In this document: positions 46,485 to 56,782 of the stretch, piece by piece | Layout: each line of letters opens with the position of its first letter | Numbering within the stretch: position 1 is the stretch's first letter | NCBI RefSeq assembly: GCF_019915265.1 | Contig: NZ_CP082780.1 | Span: 3,038,001-3,102,000 of the forward strand | Direction of reading: 5' to 3' | Source of the DNA: Bacillus aquiflavi | Lineage (GTDB): Bacteria; Bacillota; Bacilli; Bacillales; Cytobacillaceae | Length of the DNA stretch: 64,000 nucleotides | Notes under the pieces: model-generated | The model's input: the letters and a program-made list of their open reading frames with translations, nothing else | Told to the model about the DNA's origin: nothing | Database searches by the model: none | Program-made: the position numbers and the translations under genes

Positions 46485-46721
46485 ACAAATAATTTTGCTA
46501 GTGCATTAAGAGCAGGGGGATGGGTACTTGAAGTAGCCTTAAAACCTCTAAGTAAATCTGCAGCAAATACAATTAAAAAATATCGATTAAAAATTGCTGA
46601 TGGTCTTGACAAAGCTGAAAATGCTACTAAAAGGGGATTATCTAAAGCTTTTCAATCAGTCGGTATCCCTAAAAGTGTTGCTGATGATATAGCGAATATT
46701 ATTGTTTCATTTTTATTATAA
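46485..46721 (+). pseudogene. C-terminal part of a small helical protein
   Basis: 78 codons after an in-frame TAA with no start: SALRAGGWVLEVALKPLSKS, NATKRGLSKAFQSVGI and PKSVADDIANIIVSFLL. The frame is also open upstream of the stop, so the 5' half may be truncated or mutated. The composition (amphipathic, Lys-rich, hydrophobic end) is reminiscent of secreted antimicrobial or toxin-like peptides, but the family is not recognised. It is followed by a membrane protein gene. Confidence 0.4.
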
Positions 46722-46790
46722 AAACAAACTAAAAGGGGATCAGTAAGACAGTTAATGCTTTATTTTGCAGTCTTACTGTTATATTAATTA

Positions 46791-47184
46791 ATGAAAATAA
46801 AAGATTATATTTTATTACCTTTATATCTAATAATTGTCATAGCCATCATTGTAAGTGTAATGATGGGAATTCAGTATTTAGCTAGTATGATTTTAGATTT
46901 ACAATTTACTAGTTCTTATGGACCAATTTTCTTATCTTTAAATATTTTTGTTGGCTTTATCCTATTAATACCTATAAGCATCTTTACTATTTGAGTATAT
47001 TGGAATAGCCAATAAAGGAACATATTTATTACTTGAATTAACGCAGTTTGTTCTATTTTTTTGTTATATGGAACTTAGTCTATCTTATATTCATATTGTT
47101 AATTTAGTAATGTGTATAACAAATTTGTATATTTTACTATCATGTATTTTTTGTTTTTTGCTCTTGCAAAAATTGGGGATTTAG
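46791..47184 (+). pseudogene. Four-TM small membrane protein, frameshifted
   Basis: The first frame gives 67 residues (MKIKDYILLPLYLIIVIAI..., two TMs). Just before its stop the other frame continues as FEYIGIANKGTYLLLELTQF and two more hydrophobic segments ending FLLLQKLGI. Together they form an approximately 130-residue four-TM protein of the size of bacteriocin immunity proteins. That role is only suggested by size and by the neighbouring remnants. Confidence 0.45.
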
Positions 47185-47239
47185 TCAAAAAATCTGATGA
47201 AAAAGCTCGAAATATTTAATAAATGAGGATAATTATAAA

Positions 47240-47908
47240 ATGAAATATAGTATAAAATTGATAGTTCTTGCTTTTGTTTTTGTAATGTTATTTGGACAAA
47301 GTATTACAAATGCTAGTGGAGTAAAAAGATAAATTGATATTCAATCTATTATTGGAGACGATGATCGAGTTAAAGTAGAAGATTCTACGGAAATACCTTA
47401 TTCAGCTATTTCTTTTTTATTTTTATTAGATATAATGTGTACGGGTACATTAATAGCTGACGACAAAGTATTAACTGCCGCTCATTGTGTATACTATATT
47501 GTTAATAATAAATTCTATAGAAATAATAAAATATTCCTGGCGTCCATAATGATGAATTCCTATTTAATTCTTCAGATTCAGTAGAGTATTTTATACCAAA
47601 GGAATACATATACCCAAGGAAATTCTAAATATGATTATGCAGTTATAAAGCTTGAAAATCCTATTGGGGAAAATAACAAAATTAATAAGATAAAAAAAGT
47701 AAATAAATTTACAAATACATCGATAAGAATAGTCGAATATCCTAATGATAAACTTATTGAAACTGGGATAGTTTCTCAATATGAGCATACAGGGAAAGTT
47801 GTTAGCGAAAATAATAACATAATTTATTATGAAATTGATACTACAGCAGGACAATCAGGTGAACCCATCTTAAATAATAAAAATGAAATCATTGTGTTTT
47901 GCAAGTAA
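47240..47908 (+). pseudogene. Secreted V8-like (glutamyl endopeptidase) serine protease, decayed
   Basis: ATG with TGAGGA upstream and a Sec signal (KLIVLAFVFVMLFGQSITNA), then an in-frame TAA at codon 31. After it CTGTLIADDKVLTAAHCVY (catalytic His), KYDYAVIKLENPIGE (catalytic Asp) and DTTAGQSGEPILNNKNE (catalytic Ser) appear, with two further frameshifts between them. Order and motifs fit S1B proteases such as Bacillus glutamyl endopeptidase. IS21 inserted just after the last codon. Confidence 0.7.
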
Positions 47909-47967
47909 AAAGTTTATAAAAATGCAACGAAAAGTTTAGAACTTTGCCAGCCCTTAGTTTCTTTGTA

Positions 47968-48697
47968 TTAACGATTCGATAAAGCGTGTTTTACGCGATA
48001 ACTATCACCTGTAAAACTTAAAAAAATATGAGCGTGATGAATCACTCGATCGACCAAGGCAGCTGTTAAGCGTGCGTCAACGAATACTTTATTCCACTGA
48101 CTAAACTCCAAATTTGACGTAATCACAAGGCTCTTTTGTTCATACCAATCGGAAATCAATTGAAATAATAATTCCGCTCCGTCCTTGCTAAAAGGCGCGT
48201 ATCCCATTTCATCTAGAATGATCATATCGACTTTAGTAAACTTGTTACGAAAAAGTTGAAATCGACCTTCGGCCCATGATTTTTCCAATAGCTCTATTAA
48301 ATCGGCGACTCGGTAGAAACGGACTTCATATCCACTTCTACAAGCTTTTCGACCTAATGCAGTGGCTAAATGTGATTTTCCTGTTCCGGGGGCTCCAGTT
48401 AAAATTACGTTTTCTTTTTTTTTAATAATAAAAGAAAGGGATTCAAGACTTTCTCTATTAATGTTTGGCGGAAAGTGAATGTGCTCACCCCATTGGTACT
48501 CGTTATACTCTTTTTCATTCATAAATTTTGCTTTTTTTGATTAAACGTTCACCTTTTGCTAGTTCTCTTAAATCGATCTCCTGCTGTAATAATTCCATTA
48601 GATACTGTTTTGGACTCTCGAAGGGTATCTTCTGATACAGGTCGGAAACGTATGCTAAACGAAGCATCTTACACCTTTCTTTAATCAAGTCAGACAT
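47968..48697 (-). pseudogene. istB: IS21 helper ATPase IstB, frameshifted
   Basis: The N-terminal 60 residues (SDLIKERCKMLRLAYVSDLY...) and the remaining 184 residues are in different frames, separated at a 7-A run (about 48527-48533). The C-terminal part has the Walker A ILTGAPGTGKSHLATALG and Walker B MIILDEMGYAP, plus ITSNLEFSQWNKVF. One base fewer restores a normal 250-residue IstB. Confidence 0.85.
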
Positions 48698-50153
48698 GCT
48701 TTACAGCCTCCTTTGCAGGAGAATCATTCATGGGTTGGAGGGAATCATAGATATTCCAGTCCACATCATAAGGGTGGTTCGTAGAATCACCGTAAACTTC
48801 TTCTGGTAATAATTCATAGAATCGTTCATCTATTTCTTGCATGTCATGATTTAGAATTAGACTTAATAACCACTCAACACGCTCTTTTCTTAGTGTTGTT
48901 GATTCGATATTTAAGTAATGTGCAATTCTTCCAGGCAAATAAGGAAAATACCGAGAATATACAATGGATCGTGGCTTCCAGCTCCAATTTTTTAATATAG
49001 ATTGCCATGGGGATTTCTCTCGTTTGATTCATATACGGTCGGGGTCCTTTAGAGAGGAGCTCACCATTTGTAGAAACAACTTTGTAGTGATCCCAATACA
49101 AAATCAAATATAAACTGCTATAGTGGTAACTTCTAGGCACATGAATCAATGCTCCATCAATACGGACTTCACCATATTTGTTAGCTGTTACCATTGATTG
49201 TTTAAATACTGGATAATCTACTTCAGGTAAAGCTAATCCAAATTTCCCTTCTTCCTCCAATAAATCTGCGATAACGAGCTTCTTCTTGTAATGAAGGCGT
49301 TGATGGTCTTGTTTTTAGAATGTTCAAATAACAACTCGCGCAAGTGAATTAAATCTTTAATGACGGGGGATGGAGTGAAAAAGTTATAACGAACATATCC
49401 AACCTTGTTTTCTACGTGTCCTTTTTCATTTCCTTTTCTCGGATTACAGGCTTGTGCTTCAAATCCGTAATAACTCGCAAAACGTTGAAATGCCTCAGTG
49501 AAAATAGTTTCTTGATTCCGGCTTCTTGCTTTAACAACCGCTGCCGAAAGATTATCCAAACGAAGCTTTCTTGGTACAAAACCTGCTTCATCAAAAAGTA
49601 CTTTAAGACCTTCCAAAAAACATTCCTGGTTTTCTGCCCTTAAAGGAACTGCAAACCCCCCGTTACTATACGGGAAACTCATCACTAAACAATGTATGTC
49701 TTTCACTTTGCCATCTTCGATTGCCTCTGTAATTCCAAAGTCTACTTGAGCTTCAGCGGGTGGATGAGTCAGCCTTTCGTATTCTACTTTCCATTCATCC
49801 GCTTCATCCAACATTTTTTCTTTCCATTCTTCTTTGATAAAGTTACAAACGGTTCGATAAGAACCGGGAAAATCTAACTTCTGTAATTGCTTAAACAGAA
49901 TCGTGTTATTCCTTCTTAGTTTCTTTTTAAGTGCATAATCCTCAACTAGCCAATCAATGACAATTTCTCCCCACTTTTCCTCATACATCATCCCCTTTTT
50001 TACAACTACGTTTTCTTCAGGTAACTGATCTTCATCTGCATACTTTTTGACAGTTGTCCAACTAAAACCAGTGCGTTTTGAGATTTCGTTGATTGACAAG
50101 GATTTTATATTCCTTAATTTTTTGATATGATTAATTTCAGGCATTGCTAGCAT
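48690..50153 (-). pseudogene. istA: IS21 transposase IstA, frameshifted
   Basis: The N-terminal 306 residues (50153-49233) carry the HTH (SINEISKRTGFSWTTVKKYA) and an integrase core (AEAQVDFG first Asp, LRLDNLSAAV second Asp, NEKGHVENKVGYVRYNFF Glu). Two later frames (49260-48874, then 48938-48690) supply LALPEVDYPVFKQSMV and RIAHYLNIESTTLRKERVEW. The C-terminal end overlaps istB by 8 bp, as in intact IS21. It is not translatable as one chain. Confidence 0.82.
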
Positions 50154-50517
50154 CCTTTCATCCCCCCACCTTTAATTGATTAGACACCAATAACGGTAGG
50201 GTATATTGAGAGGGCTGGCAAGCCTTTTTTATATGTGCAACCTTCTAACATTTTGGTTGCAATACTCTTAACTTTTATTTTGCATTAAACAATCATTGGG
50301 ATCCATATCGGTAATTATTATTCAAACAGATTAAATCTAGGTAAAAAAAATACATAAAGAGATGGATAAATTTCTTAAAAAACATGTTAAGAAATGAGTA
50401 TTTAACTTTCGCAGAGAGAAATTGGCAAAAGAATCAAGTTGTAAACGATTGCAAGAAAAAAAGTATAGTGAGTAATCATTATATTTTTTTTGGCTTGGAG
50501 GCCAAATGAGGCATCTG

Positions 50518-50776
50518 TTAACCGAAGCGCATAATACTGAAATTAACATCTTCTTCAAAAGGTGCCTCACTCATATTTACCAGATCCTCTTCTTTGTCAT
50601 TAATTCAAATCCATTTTCAGTTAATTTCATAGGTGATATCAAATCTCCCGAGATGGGATCAATAAAAGCATCTTCTTTATCCAAGGTAATTTCTATTTCA
50701 GATGCTTTTGAGAAACTTGGAAACGATATGAATAAAAAAATAACCTTAAAGAAGTAAATATCGATTTTTTTCCCAC
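50518..50776 (-). pseudogene. Small exported protein, two single-base breaks
   Basis: A GTG with AAGAGG upstream followed by GGAAAAAAATCG would, with one more A, read GKKIDIYFFKVIFLFISF and then SKASEIEITLDKEDAFIDP; the first part is a signal peptide. A second missing A near codon 60 would continue into KEEDLVNMSEAPFEEDVNF and stop. The repaired product is about 85 residues. It is not recognised. As it stands, the gene cannot be translated. Confidence 0.45.
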
Positions 50777-50824
50777 TTCTTTTCCTCTTTCAAAAAGATC
50801 AATATATAAAATGAAATATCCACA

Positions 50825-51370
50825 CTAGTTTGAATTACTAGTTATTTTGTAATATATCTTTCTATCACGATCAAATTCAGGGTGTATTTCTAAACCTTCT
50901 TCATTTTTAATAACTTCTTGCTCATCTTCATATCCGCCAAGATAAATGATATATTTTTTGTTTGACTTAGTCTATCGTTCCTTCTACTGATACCTTATTA
51001 TCGGGTTTAGATTTTTAATTACTAAATCAACTCTAGATCCTACGGGATACCAACTATATTTTCCGTTTAATTTCGCTATATTAGAAACACCGATCGCATA
51101 ACCATCCTCATTTGGAATAGAATATATGACAAAATATTCATTATCTACCTCCGTTTCTGCAATAATGTCTTGCTTTGTAATTCCTGTTTGTTTTATTCCC
51201 TCATTAACTGCTTTTTCATACGAATCAAACCACCGTTCATTACTTTGTTGACATCCTATCATAAACAACGATAAAAGCATAAGAATTAAAATAAACTTTT
51301 TTACTTTATTCCCCCCATCTAAACACAGTTTCTGAATCAAAGTATAGAACATAAAATCATACTTTTCCAA
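50825..51370 (-). pseudogene. Lipoprotein with C-terminal frameshifts
   Basis: The first 128 codons are open from 51370. The signal core FILILMLLSLFMIGC is preceded by GGGGGGAATAAA and then GTA where a GTG or ATG start would be expected, so the start may be mutated. The mature part includes WFDSYEKAVNEGIKQTGITK. Past KNLNP the other frames give KPDNKVSVEGTID and then TKSNKKYIIYLGGYEDEQEV to the stop at 50825. Together they form one protein of about 160 residues. Function unknown. Confidence 0.5.
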
Positions 51371-51841
51371 TTTTTATTCAACTCTGACAGTTTAAGTTAT
51401 TATAGTTTTCCTTTAAAAGTTAAATAATATCCTATCACTTAAAAAGACACTTTTAATATCATTCAATTATTTTGAAATAAGTATTCCTAACATCTATATT
51501 ATGCATGAAGTACTCACAACACCAATTATTAATTTCCTATACTTAACAATTTTTCGAAATACACTTTTATCTTGCAGTCTGAAAAGATTCTTTAAAACAC
51601 CAACTCCAACGATAACCTACTTCGTTTCATATCTTCAGAAGAAAAATAACCAATAGCATAGTCTTTTTATTAAAAGGAACTAAGCTTCGTTTTTATTTCA
51701 CACCTCATAAATTTTTTCGTTATAATAAAAGAATATGGCTTTTTATAACACTGTTTCATATAAGTATTGAATGGTGATCTTTATTATAAATAAAGTTACA
51801 TTTTTGTAAAATTGGAAGAAAAATAAGTGGGGGTTTGAGGC
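51371..51841. other. Promoter region of ywqB
   Basis: 470 bp without a gene between divergent transcription units. Apart from repeat copy C, no motif was recognised. Confidence 0.4.
51580..51660 (+). repeat. Dispersed intergenic repeat, copy C
   Basis: TCTGAAAAGATTCTTTAAAAC, then CTTCGTTTCATATCTTCAGAAGAAAAATAACCAATA, matches copies A and B in the same order, with a more divergent middle. Confidence 0.5.
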
Positions 51842-53530
51842 ATGGCATACATTGATGAATCGTATGAAGATGATTTAAAATACTGTGCAAACAAGTGGGC
51901 TGAGCTTCTAAAACCAGACTTTGAAAAGGATATAAAACTCATCCAAAAAGGGCTCTTTCTTTTTAGGCAAGAGCAAGTTTATGAACTAAGGCTGGAAAAT
52001 AACTTCATTTTTGCCTCTGTTCAAGATGTAATGCCAGTCAAAGTAAAAATTAACTTGAATGATCCAGAAATGAGTGAGTGTTCTTGCCCTGCAGACTATT
52101 ATTGTAGGCACCAGCTCGCTGTGTTTTTTGCAGCCTATAATCAATTTAACAGTGTAACAAATTGGGTCGAGGAATGGCGAAAACCATTAAAGCTTAAGAT
52201 CATTTCCACGAAAGTTGGACTAAAAAAAGCTAAAGATTTAGTAAAATCGGTGGGTGTATTAAAACCAGACTATGATCAATGGATCGAAACATTTTCTCAA
52301 AGCTTTAAAACCATTGTCCAAGAAACTAAATATAAAAATCCTTATACAATTATAGAATTATTTAATATTTACTTACGACAAATAAAGGCAAGTGCTCCTC
52401 CTCTGCAAGAAGTGAAAAATCTTTATGAACTAATTAGTTTAGTTATATCCTTTAACAAACTGAGTAAATTTATTGAGCAAGCTCATTTTTCTGAAGAGCA
52501 GATCAACCTGTATTTCCAGCCGATCTTTCGCAATCTAATTGAATTAGCAGAGGCAGCCATTCAAAAACTAAACGTTCAATATCTTCCATTTTCTTTTGAT
52601 ATTTTTATTAAAAAGCTATGTACTGATACAGAAAAATTGTTAGTCATAAGTCCGAATACTGATACTGAAGCATCAATCCTTCAGTATCACCGAACGATAT
52701 TTTTCTCAATTCTATGGGAGGAATTGTTTTCAAAAAAAAACTGGCAAGATCGTGAGCTTGTCCGTTTAAATAAACAGATTGAAATGACTAAATATTATCC
52801 AATTCAACATTCTATGTATATTACAGGCTATATTCACTTATTATTTGTAGCAAAAAAAGATAAAGAACTATTTGAACGTCTCAAATACTTTGATTTACCC
52901 CTTCCCTATATCTTAAATTGGGTTGTCAGTCTTTTAAAAAAACAGCAATGGAATCGAGTGACCCCTTACATAGAAATATTAGTTAATAGAAGTGGGGACT
53001 ATTTAAACCTTCTTGATCAGGAAGATGCCTGTAAAGAATTCTCCGATTTTGTAATTGAACAAATGAACATTTATTGCACCGCTTGCGAACGGATTGATTT
53101 ATTTGAAAAAACCCTTCTTCACCTACTTCCATACAGCTTTGAAGCATGTGAAGAATTTTATTATGAACGAAAAGATTTCGATAGATGGATTGAATTGATG
53201 ATTTATTTCAGAATGAATGTAAGTGAGATTTCTCCTCAACAGTTAAAAACGGTTGAAAAACATGATCCATTAATACTATTATCTCTATACCACCAGTCGA
53301 CACAATCACATATCGATATGAAAAATAGGGAAAATTATAAAGAAGCAGTTCAACAGCTTAAAAAATTAAAAAGTTTATATAGCAAAATAGGGAAAAAAGA
53401 AGAGTGGACATCATTTTTATATATATTAAAGAAAAGAACAAAACGCCTTCGTGCCTTTCAAGAGGAATGCGAAAAAGAAAAGCTTTACTACATTGAAAAG
53501 GGGGAAGGAGTGAATGATAAAGGGAAATAA
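51842..53530 (+). CDS. ywqB: SWIM zinc-finger protein YwqB
   Basis: 562 residues. The SWIM motif CSCPADYYCRHQLAVFF (C-x-C-x(n)-C-x-H, about residues 80-96) is a zinc-binding nucleic-acid or protein interaction module. The remainder is helical and without a recognised domain. It is followed by the SNF2 helicase gene with a 17-bp overlap, the ywqB-ywqA pairing known in Bacillus. The two products probably act together on DNA. Confidence 0.85.
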   Translation: MAYIDESYEDDLKYCANKWAELLKPDFEKDIKLIQKGLFLFRQEQVYELRLENNFIFASVQDVMPVKVKINLNDPEMSECSCPADYYCRHQLAVFFAAYNQFNSVTNWVEEWRKPLKLKIISTKVGLKKAKDLVKSVGVLKPDYDQWIETFSQSFKTIVQETKYKNPYTIIELFNIYLRQIKASAPPLQEVKNLYELISLVISFNKLSKFIEQAHFSEEQINLYFQPIFRNLIELAEAAIQKLNVQYLPFSFDIFIKKLCTDTEKLLVISPNTDTEASILQYHRTIFFSILWEELFSKKNWQDRELVRLNKQIEMTKYYPIQHSMYITGYIHLLFVAKKDKELFERLKYFDLPLPYILNWVVSLLKKQQWNRVTPYIEILVNRSGDYLNLLDQEDACKEFSDFVIEQMNIYCTACERIDLFEKTLLHLLPYSFEACEEFYYERKDFDRWIELMIYFRMNVSEISPQQLKTVEKHDPLILLSLYHQSTQSHIDMKNRENYKEAVQQLKKLKSLYSKIGKKEEWTSFLYILKKRTKRLRAFQEECEKEKLYYIEKGEGVNDKGK

Positions 53531-56363
53531 ATTTAAAATAGTGCTCTGTAACTTAGATGAATCCTTTTACTTTGTGACACTGATAAATGAACATAATCAA
53601 ATCATCGATCCACATATTTGGAAGAACTGGTTATTTAGCAAGCATCATGAAACATATTATGGAACAATGATTGATGTGAAACATTTCAAAAAAATGATCG
53701 GTGTAAAAATAGATGGTTGGCAGCTTATTAGTTTATTAGCGCAAGAACAATTTAATCCGTTCGTTAACTGGGACTGGTGCGAACTCTCACAGCTTTGTTT
53801 GGCAGTTGCTCCAGTCATTTATGAAGCAATAATCAATAAATATTGGCTCCCTGATTTTTCCGATTTGGAAAATAGTAAGTTTCGTTGGTCTCTTCCAGAA
53901 AGTGTGAAACAAGAATTTGATCCTTCTTTTTGGACTGAGACGATTACTTACGACTTAATATTAGAAATAGATAAACAGCCAATACTAATAAAAACTTTTG
54001 TTAAACAACTATTTAATGATGCTTTAAATTCATATATAAGAAAAGACAATAACTTAACATCTAACCTTAGCCAAAAATTGTTGATACTTAAAAAAAGTAA
54101 AGTTCCCTTTCACGACTTAGCTGCTTTTTTTGATAAAGATAGCTGGCTTGAATGGGCAGGCTTAAAAGAAGATAAACTGCCGTTTTCCATCGGTCTTCGC
54201 CTTGAAGAACCAGAAGAGGATGGCGGCGATTGGTATCTTGAACCATTTTTAAGAGGAAAGGAAAATGAAGGTGAGCTTTTTGAATTAAATAGTAATAAGT
54301 CCCTACCTAACAACTGGCGTCCATTTTTAAAGTTAGTCGATCAGAAATTTGAGCAAATTGCTCAGCTTGTCCCATTTTTAAAAAATGATGGTCGCCTTAC
54401 AAACCGTCTTACAGAAAATGAAGCGTGGATTTTTTTAACAACTATGAGTGAGTTATTGCTTACTCTTGGAATTGAAATACTTTTACCTTCATGGTGGCAG
54501 GCCATTAAGGATTCTCAACTAAAAGCAAAGATTCGTATTAAAGGGAGTGGCTCAAGCCACAGTCCATCTTACGTAGGTATGCAAGCACTGTTAAATTTCG
54601 ACTGGCGTTTTTCTATGAACGGGGTTGACTTATCAGAAGAAGAATTTCAACAGCTTGTAGAAGAAAAACGAAAGCTTGTCTTTATTAAAGGCCGCTGGAT
54701 GAGCCTTGATCCTAAAATGGTGTATCATATTCAAGATTTATTGAAAAGGGCAAAAAAAGAAGGGCTTCACGTTCGTGATCTTCTACAACAAGAGCTCATT
54801 TATTCAGACGAAAAAGATAGAATTGAACATGAAAGTGATCATTCTTTTAAACATATACAATTTGAGTTAAGCCAACAATGGAAAGTAATGATTAAGCACC
54901 TTACAGAGCTTAACAACATTCCGGATTTCCCTGTTCCATCAGGTTTTAATGGAAAGCTGCGTCCTTATCAAAAGCAAGGCATGAATTGGTTGTTATTTTT
55001 AAGGCAGCATGGCTTTGGAGCATGTTTAGCAGATGATATGGGACTTGGAAAAACAATTCAACTGATCTCTTATTTATTGTCTTTAAAAGAGCAAGGTCAC
55101 ACTAATCCAGCACTTATCGTTTGCCCCACATCTGTACTTGGCAATTGGCAAAAAGAAATGGAACGATTTGCACCAACCTTAAATATTTATTTGCATTATG
55201 GAAAAAAAAGACTAAAAGAACGAACTTTTATAGAAAAAGTAGATCATTATGATGTTGTACTTACATCTTATTCTTTAGTCTCTATTGATTTAGAGTTGCT
55301 TAAGCGAATACATTGGAATACAGTCGCAATCGATGAGGCACAAAATATTAAAAATTCGGAAACGAAACAATCTAGAGCTGTTAGAAGTTTATCGAGCCAG
55401 CATCAAATTGCTTTAACTGGAACACCAATGGAGAATCGTCTCTCAGAACTATGGTCTATATTTGATTTTATTAATCGTGGCTATTTAGGCAGTCTCAGGC
55501 ATTTTCAAAAAGAATTTGTCTTTCCGATTGAAAAAGATAATGATACGAATAAAATTCAGCGTCTTCAAGCACTTATTAAGCCTTTTTTACTTCGAAGAAC
55601 TAAAAAGGACGAAGATATTTCCTTAAATCTTCCTAATAAACAAGAACAAAAGGAATATTGTCCATTAACAAGTGAACAAGCATCTTTGTATGAGCAGCTT
55701 GTTGCCGATACGTTTGGAAAGCTAGAACAGTTATCTGCATTTGAACGAAAAGGATTAGTTTTACAAATGATTAATAAGTTAAAGCAGTTGTGTAATCATC
55801 CTTCGCTCTACTTAAAAGAGAAACTGCCCCAATCAATCGTTAAACGTTCAATAAAACTACAAAAGTTAGTTGAGCTTGTTGGGGCAGTTTTAGAGCAAAA
55901 AGAAAGCTGCCTTATTTTTACTCAATACATTAAAATGGGAGAGCTAATTCAAACAGCATTGAAAGAGACATATCATCTTGATGTACCTTTTTTAAATGGA
56001 GCTGTGTTGAAATCTCAGCGTGATGAAATGATTAGACAATTTCAAAGCAACAAATTTCCTATTCTTCTTTTATCATTAAAAGCAGGGGGAACTGGATTAA
56101 ACTTAACGGTTGCCAACCATGTTTTCCATTTCGACCGTTGGTGGAATCCAGCAGTTGAAAATCAGGCTACAGATCGTGCCTATCGAATTGGACAAAAACG
56201 CTTTGTCCATGTCCATAAGTTTATTAGTACTGGGACATTAGAAGAGAAAATTGATGAAATGATTGAGAGAAAGCAAGCTTTGAACAATGAAATCATTCAA
56301 AGCGACAACTGGATTACCGAACTGTCAACAACTGAACTAAAAAAATTAGTTTTTCTTTCATAG
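53514..56363 (+). CDS. ywqA: SNF2-family ATPase/helicase YwqA
   Basis: 949 residues. The N-terminal about 440 are a SNF2-associated region. The ATPase core has LRPYQKQGMNWLLFL, ADDMGLGKTIQLIS (Walker A), VAIDEAQNIKN (DEAQ box) and ALTGTPMENRLSELWS. The C-terminal lobe has FTQYIKMGEL, LSLKAGGTGLNLT and NQATDRAYRIGQ. It should be a double-stranded-DNA translocase used in repair or remodelling. GGGGAAGGAG precedes the ATG inside the ywqB end, so translation is coupled. Confidence 0.95.
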   Translation: MIKGNKFKIVLCNLDESFYFVTLINEHNQIIDPHIWKNWLFSKHHETYYGTMIDVKHFKKMIGVKIDGWQLISLLAQEQFNPFVNWDWCELSQLCLAVAPVIYEAIINKYWLPDFSDLENSKFRWSLPESVKQEFDPSFWTETITYDLILEIDKQPILIKTFVKQLFNDALNSYIRKDNNLTSNLSQKLLILKKSKVPFHDLAAFFDKDSWLEWAGLKEDKLPFSIGLRLEEPEEDGGDWYLEPFLRGKENEGELFELNSNKSLPNNWRPFLKLVDQKFEQIAQLVPFLKNDGRLTNRLTENEAWIFLTTMSELLLTLGIEILLPSWWQAIKDSQLKAKIRIKGSGSSHSPSYVGMQALLNFDWRFSMNGVDLSEEEFQQLVEEKRKLVFIKGRWMSLDPKMVYHIQDLLKRAKKEGLHVRDLLQQELIYSDEKDRIEHESDHSFKHIQFELSQQWKVMIKHLTELNNIPDFPVPSGFNGKLRPYQKQGMNWLLFLRQHGFGACLADDMGLGKTIQLISYLLSLKEQGHTNPALIVCPTSVLGNWQKEMERFAPTLNIYLHYGKKRLKERTFIEKVDHYDVVLTSYSLVSIDLELLKRIHWNTVAIDEAQNIKNSETKQSRAVRSLSSQHQIALTGTPMENRLSELWSIFDFINRGYLGSLRHFQKEFVFPIEKDNDTNKIQRLQALIKPFLLRRTKKDEDISLNLPNKQEQKEYCPLTSEQASLYEQLVADTFGKLEQLSAFERKGLVLQMINKLKQLCNHPSLYLKEKLPQSIVKRSIKLQKLVELVGAVLEQKESCLIFTQYIKMGELIQTALKETYHLDVPFLNGAVLKSQRDEMIRQFQSNKFPILLLSLKAGGTGLNLTVANHVFHFDRWWNPAVENQATDRAYRIGQKRFVHVHKFISTGTLEEKIDEMIERKQALNNEIIQSDNWITELSTTELKKLVFLS

Positions 56364-56380
56364 TTGTATAGGAAAAATGA

Positions 56381-56420
56381 ATTATTTGGCTCTGTTTTGT
56401 AACAGTGCCAAATAATTTTA
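56381..56420 (+). terminator. Terminator after ywqA
   Basis: ATTATTTGGC-t-CTGTT pairs with AACAG-t-GCCAAATAAT around TTGT, followed by TTTTAG. Confidence 0.85.
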
Positions 56421-56439
56421 GTAAATTTATTAACGTTTA

Positions 56440-56470
56440 GAGAAAAACCCGACTGTTGTGAACAGTCGGG
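56440..56470 (-). terminator. Terminator of the ssbB unit
   Basis: CCCGACTGTT and AACAGTCGGG form a perfect 10-bp stem. On the minus strand TTTTTCTC follows. Confidence 0.9.
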
Positions 56471-56572
56471 AATAGTGAGGGAGTTTAAGAGGATATATTC
56501 TCTTTCTTGAAGATAGTCAGAAGAACTTGCGAGGATTGTTCTGTTTGTGATTAGATTTGTTTTAAAAGAAGG

Positions 56573-56782
56573 TTATATTAATTCTTGACTCATGTTCATA
56601 TCATATCGTTGTCTAGTAAGACAAACTCTTTTCGTTTGCCGAGAAGCATCTTGTAAAGAGTATTCCATTTGAATCACTCTTTTACTTAAGGTATCAACAC
56701 GTTCATTTGTTTTACCGAGTATTTTTATTAAGCTTTCAAGTATTATTTCCAGTCTTTCGGCTCTTTCGAGCGCGTTAACCAA
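56573..56782 (-). CDS. Small coiled-coil protein coupled to ssbB
   Basis: 69 residues from a TTG start with a near-perfect AGGAGGTG 7 nt upstream. It overlaps the end of ssbB by 8 bp, so translation is probably coupled. It is almost wholly a heptad-rich helix (LERAERLEIILESLIKILGK, VDTLSKRVIQMEYSLQDA). Its place corresponds to the small gene that follows ssbB in Bacillus, but the sequence is not recognised. It may bind SsbB or oligomerise. Confidence 0.65.
   Translation of the reverse strand: MVNALERAERLEIILESLIKILGKTNERVDTLSKRVIQMEYSLQDASRQTKRVCLTRQRYDMNMSQELI

Larger units (their letters stand above)
47923..50261 (-). mobile_element. IS21-family element
   Basis: The pair of genes istA-istB lies between imperfect inverted ends: TGCAACGAAAAGTTTAGAA at the left and, reading inward from 50261, TGCAACCAAAATGTTAGAA. 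Subterminal copies of TTGCCAGCCCT occur at 47944 and, inverted, at 50210. About 2.34 kb. No clear target duplication was found. Confidence 0.75.

Noticed and set aside
47591-47854. 87-codon minus-strand ORF
   Set aside because: It is antisense to the decayed protease gene, whose catalytic motifs are clear on the plus strand.
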